From the NCBI GenBank assembly GCA_017479385.1, contig JAFVCE010000017.1:186001-250000 (forward strand): a stretch of 64,000 nucleotides of DNA. Direction: 5' to 3'. This DNA is from Bacteroidales bacterium. GTDB lineage: Bacteria > Bacteroidota > Bacteroidia > Bacteroidales > P3. A program made the translations under genes and the position numbers. The first letter of the stretch is position 1; each line of letters opens with the position of its first letter. Below, piece after piece: positions 61,342 through 64,000 of this stretch. The notes beneath the pieces were generated by a model that was given only the letters and a program-made list of their open reading frames with translations, did no database searches and was not told where the DNA came from.

Positions 61342-62150
61342 CGCGAAGCTTGGTGAATTTTGAGTAAAACGGTTAGTAAGTGCTCGGCCTGCGCGAGGTG
61401 GAGCATATTGGCGCCGTCCGACTTGGCTGTGGCTGGGTCGGGGTGGGTCTCCATGAATATGCCGTCGGCCTGGACCGCCACGGCGGCGCGGCCAATGGTT
61501 TCGATTAGTTCGGGGTTGCCACCAGTTACGCCGGCAGGCTGATTGGGACGTTGGAGCGAGTGGGTTATGTCGACCACAACAGGCACGTTGTTGCGCTTCA
61601 TTATAGGCACCGAGCGGAAATCGACCACGAGGTCTTGATAACCAAAAGTGGCACCGCGTTCGGTGAGCATCATGTTGGTCGAACCAAAGTGGCGGAGCTT
61701 GTCGATGGCGTGTACCATGGCGTCGGGCGAGAGGAATTGGCCTTTCTTCACGTTGACGCAACGGCCTGTGCGGGCCGCGGCAGCAAGGAGGTCGGTTTGG
61801 CGGCAAAGGAAGGCTGGTATCTGCAGCACGTCTACATACTCGGCGGCCATCTCGGCTTCGCGCTCGTTGTGGATGTCGGTCACCACCGGCACGTTGTAGG
61901 TTTGGCCCACTTTGGCAAGGATGTTGAGGGCCTCGAGGTCTCCTATGCCCGAGAAAGAGTCGACGCGCGAGCGGTTGGCTTTGCGGTAAGAGGCCTTGAA
62001 TGTGAAAGGTATTTGCAAACGCGAGGTTATGGCAAGCAAGTGTTCGCAAATCTCGAACGGCATCTCGCTATTTTCGACCACACAGGGGCCGGCAATCAGA
62101 AAGAAGTTGCCGGTTTCGGTGTGTTGTAGTTTTGGCAAGTCAGGGTACAT
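61338..62150 (-). CDS. kdsA: 3-deoxy-8-phosphooctulonate (KDO-8-P) synthase
   Basis: Condenses phosphoenolpyruvate with arabinose 5-phosphate to KDO 8-phosphate for lipopolysaccharide. The 270-residue product has NFFLIAGPCVVEN, FKASYRKANRSRVDSFSG, PVVTDIHNE, LQIPAFLCRQTDLL and NVKKGQFLSP, then ERGATFGYQDLVVDFRS, all typical. The ATG at 62150 is used; a TTG five codons upstream is also in frame. A GAACTTTG box on the minus strand at 62194-62201 is probably the promoter. Confidence 0.95.
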   Translation of the reverse strand: MYPDLPKLQHTETGNFFLIAGPCVVENSEMPFEICEHLLAITSRLQIPFTFKASYRKANRSRVDSFSGIGDLEALNILAKVGQTYNVPVVTDIHNEREAEMAAEYVDVLQIPAFLCRQTDLLAAAARTGRCVNVKKGQFLSPDAMVHAIDKLRHFGSTNMMLTERGATFGYQDLVVDFRSVPIMKRNNVPVVVDITHSLQRPNQPAGVTGGNPELIETIGRAAVAVQADGIFMETHPDPATAKSDGANMLHLAQAEHLLTVLLKIHQASR

Positions 62151-62297
62151 CGTTTTATAAAACAATATTTTACGTTTCTTTTTCTTTAATAACGCAAAGT
62201 TCGGAAAAATATTGTGTCGACGCTGCTTTTTTCTTTCTTATGTGGCTGAGGTGGGCATTTATCTGGCCGTTGAGGTTTTCGAGGTACGTGCCATCCC

Positions 62298-63125
62298 CTA
62301 CCCTTTTCGCACTCGCAACTGCCAGAAAGCAACTGCTGCCGCGGCAGCAACGTTGAGCGAATCAACACCGTTTTGCATAGGTATGATTGCCGAATGGCAG
62401 CAGGCTGTAATGGTCTCGGCCGGCAAACCATCGCCCTCATTGCCCAGTACTATGGCCGCACGGTCGAGGTTGGCAAAAGCTGGCGAATCGATTGGCAACG
62501 CCTTGTCTGTCAGCGCCATGGCTATTGTTACAAATCCATTTTCGCGCAGCTGACCGACGGCCTCGGTGGCCGACGTCGACGAGTCGAGCTGGGTCCATGA
62601 CAACTTGAATATTGTTCCCATACTGACGCGCACCGAGCGACGGTTGAGAGGGTCGCAGCAGGTATGGGTAAAAAGCAGCGCGTCTATTCCCAAGGCCGCT
62701 GCCGCTCTGAAAATGGCACCCGTATTGGTGGCGTTTACAACTCCGTCGACCAATACTACGCGTTTCGCCTCGTTGCAGATTGCTTCGACCGATGGCAGCT
62801 CTGGGCGATACATAGCACAAATCATGCCACGCGAGAGCGAATAACCCGTCAACGATGACAATAGTTCGCGCGAACCTGTATAAACAGTTATATTTCCGAA
62901 CTTTTCGGCAAATGGCAGAACCTGACGGTCAACGAACTTTTCTTCTGTCAGCACTGACAGTGGTTGGCAGCCTGCTTCGAGTGCAGCCTTTATCACCTTT
63001 GGACTTTCGGCAATAAATACCCCTTTCGTGGGCTCAAGTTTGTTGCGAAGTTGAGCCTCGGTGAGGTGGGAGTAGACCTCCAACTCGGGGTCGTCGAGCG
63101 TCGTTATCTGTCTGACGGTTATCAT
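62298..63125 (-). CDS. TrmH/SpoU-family RNA 2'-O-methyltransferase
   Basis: Methylates a ribose in tRNA or rRNA with S-adenosylmethionine. The 275-residue product has an N-terminal substrate-binding domain (GVFIAESPKVIKAALEAG) and the knotted SPOUT domain: NATNTGAIFRAAAALGIDALLF (motif 1), AIVLGNEGDGLP (motif 2) and IPMQNGVDSLNVAAAAAVAFW (motif 3). The target base is not readable. Overlaps the next upstream gene by ATGA. Confidence 0.9.
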   Translation of the reverse strand: MITVRQITTLDDPELEVYSHLTEAQLRNKLEPTKGVFIAESPKVIKAALEAGCQPLSVLTEEKFVDRQVLPFAEKFGNITVYTGSRELLSSLTGYSLSRGMICAMYRPELPSVEAICNEAKRVVLVDGVVNATNTGAIFRAAAALGIDALLFTHTCCDPLNRRSVRVSMGTIFKLSWTQLDSSTSATEAVGQLRENGFVTIAMALTDKALPIDSPAFANLDRAAIVLGNEGDGLPAETITACCHSAIIPMQNGVDSLNVAAAAAVAFWQLRVRKG

Positions 63126-63898
63126 TTCATGCCACGCTGGGACTTTACCTGCTCGTAGGCAGCATTGATCTTGCGCATCTGTTCTTCGGCATTGCGACGC
63201 ACCTCTTCGCCAAGACCTTCTACCTTGTCGGGATGATACTTCATTGCCATTCGGCGGTAGGCGCGGCGCACTTCATCGTCGGTGGCTGTTTTATCAATAC
63301 CAAGCACTTTATAGGGGTCGCCAGCATAACTGCTCGACGACGTCGAGCGGTTGCCGTAACTACGGCTTTGTCCTCCCATGTGGCGCTCGCGAATAGAGCC
63401 GTAATCTGCCACGTTGATGCCCAAATAGCACGCTATATTATTCAGAACGTTTAGTTCCTGCGAAGAGAACTCGTTATCGGCGCTGGCAAGGCCAAACAGG
63501 AAGTCGACAATGTGGTAGCGTGTAGTGTAGTCGGTGTTAACCTTAATCTGTCCGCAGACTTCGTGAAGCGGAATATCCTGCGCAACAAGCGAGCGCAACA
63601 TTTGGAGCAGTTCTTTGGCCTTGCTCTCGCCATAGTTAGCAAGCAGAAAGCGCTTCACATAGTCGAGCTCACTACGTTTCACAGTGCCGTCAGCCTTCAT
63701 CACTGCGGCAATCAAGACCAGCAACGCAGCATTGATATCGGCTTCGGTGCCAGTGTTTCGATATGGGCCATGATGTTTCTCCGTATCTGTTGAAGGCGAG
63801 GATATTGCTTTGCCAATAAAATAGCCCAATATGGCTCCAATGGGGCCACCTATAGCCCATCCTAATCCTGCAAACAACCATTTGGGTAAATTGCTCAT
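63122..63898 (-). CDS. TerB/J-domain protein (DjlA-like)
   Basis: A 258-residue protein: N-terminal Gly-rich membrane segment (LFAGLGWAIGGPIGAILGYFIGKAI), a TerB-like helical domain (about residues 55-165) with LVLIAAVMKADGTVKRSELDYVKRF, a Ser/Tyr-rich linker and a C-terminal J domain (YKVLGIDKTATDDEVRRAYRRMAMKYHPDKVEG) with the HPD motif that stimulates DnaK. This is the DjlA layout. Cotranscribed with the TrmH-type gene. Confidence 0.85.
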   Translation of the reverse strand: MSNLPKWLFAGLGWAIGGPIGAILGYFIGKAISSPSTDTEKHHGPYRNTGTEADINAALLVLIAAVMKADGTVKRSELDYVKRFLLANYGESKAKELLQMLRSLVAQDIPLHEVCGQIKVNTDYTTRYHIVDFLFGLASADNEFSSQELNVLNNIACYLGINVADYGSIRERHMGGQSRSYGNRSTSSSSYAGDPYKVLGIDKTATDDEVRRAYRRMAMKYHPDKVEGLGEEVRRNAEEQMRKINAAYEQVKSQRGMK

Positions 63899-64000
63899 TT
63901 TGTATTGAGATTATTATAAATTAAACCATGAATTATTGTCCGAATGTTCATTTTAGAGAGGCGGTTTGGCGAGGCCGAGGGGTGAACGCGATTAGAGAGA
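63899..64000. other. Window end, no gene called
   Basis: 102 bp upstream of the DjlA-like gene. A short plus frame from 63928 stays open to the edge, but it has only about 24 codons, so nothing is claimed. Confidence 0.4.

Noticed and set aside
60466..62049. 527-codon form of the exonuclease gene
   Set aside because: The first 236 codons are a shifted-frame shadow of kdsA; the exonuclease family starts at MKLNLQRPLVFF.
63928..64000. Short plus-strand frame open to the window edge
   Set aside because: Only about 24 codons and no recognisable N-terminus.

Overview
The window is a stretch of chromosome from a member of the Bacteroidota, most likely an anaerobic Bacteroidales bacterium. Four things point there. 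The promoter-like sites follow the TTTG / TAnnTTTG pattern of that phylum. Start codons have A-rich rather than Shine-Dalgarno leaders. The protein families are Bacteroidota types (GWxTD protein, GldB, GldH, PorW/SprE, a gliding-type C-terminal sorting domain, DUF4199, DUF349, a RapZ-domain kinase). Energy genes suggest anaerobic succinate-to-propionate metabolism: a Na+-pumping methylmalonyl-CoA decarboxylase operon and a membrane pyrophosphatase. I saw no rRNA, tRNA, CRISPR array, insertion sequence or prophage. Genes are densely packed and mostly housekeeping.

Layout. 1-8.6 kb: end of a HAD phosphatase, a secreted alpha/beta hydrolase, alaS (minus), a nucleoid-associated protein, then a GWxTD protein, a lipid A type acyltransferase and a GT2 glycosyltransferase in a row. 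8.7-10.4 kb: crotonase and 3-hydroxyacyl-CoA dehydrogenase, closed by a 20-bp hairpin. 10.6-13.7 kb: three lipoproteins; the first two are AT-richer than their surroundings, and the first has a zinc-protease motif. 13.7-24.9 kb: CCA-adding enzyme, a XerD-like recombinase, then an overlapping run of T9SS cargo protein, asd, gldH-like and uvrC, and finally hppA. 26.9-32.1 kb: methylmalonyl-CoA epimerase/decarboxylase operon with an inserted Cys-rich lipoprotein. 32.5-34.4 kb: BtuF-like binding protein and gapA (minus). 34.8-40.9 kb: DUF349 protein, gldB, LTA-synthase-like phosphoglycerol transferase, diacylglycerol kinase and SUI1 protein, tightly overlapped. 40.9-47.6 kb: M13 peptidase, Nif3-like protein, coiled-coil zinc-ribbon protein, hutH and a D-2-hydroxyacid dehydrogenase. 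47.9-58.0 kb (minus): corA, then a seven-gene run DUF4199 - GT2 - ychF - porW - bactofilin - kinase/RapZ fusion - argS. 58.4-64 kb: ABC-F protein (plus), then 3'-5' exonuclease, kdsA, a TrmH-type methyltransferase and a DjlA-like protein (minus).

The most unusual signal is not a gene. Seven intergenic spacers each carry a 44-bp block made of four contiguous 11-bp units (type CGACCTCAATA / CGACCTTAACC / CCTCTTTAACC / CCTCCTCAACC). Two copies, in opposite orientation and about 7 kb apart, can be aligned without gaps over about 158 bp, so the block is the core of a larger dispersed element with an imperfect terminal inverted repeat in one copy. Another pair shares an identical 15-mer after the block. 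The one-helical-turn spacing suggests a protein-binding array or a non-autonomous mobile element. I know of no named family it matches, but I could not search.

Other points of interest are the phosphotransferase-RapZ fusion beside bactofilin and PorW, the phosphoglycerol transferase paired with diacylglycerol kinase, and the Cys-rich lipoprotein inside the decarboxylase operon.
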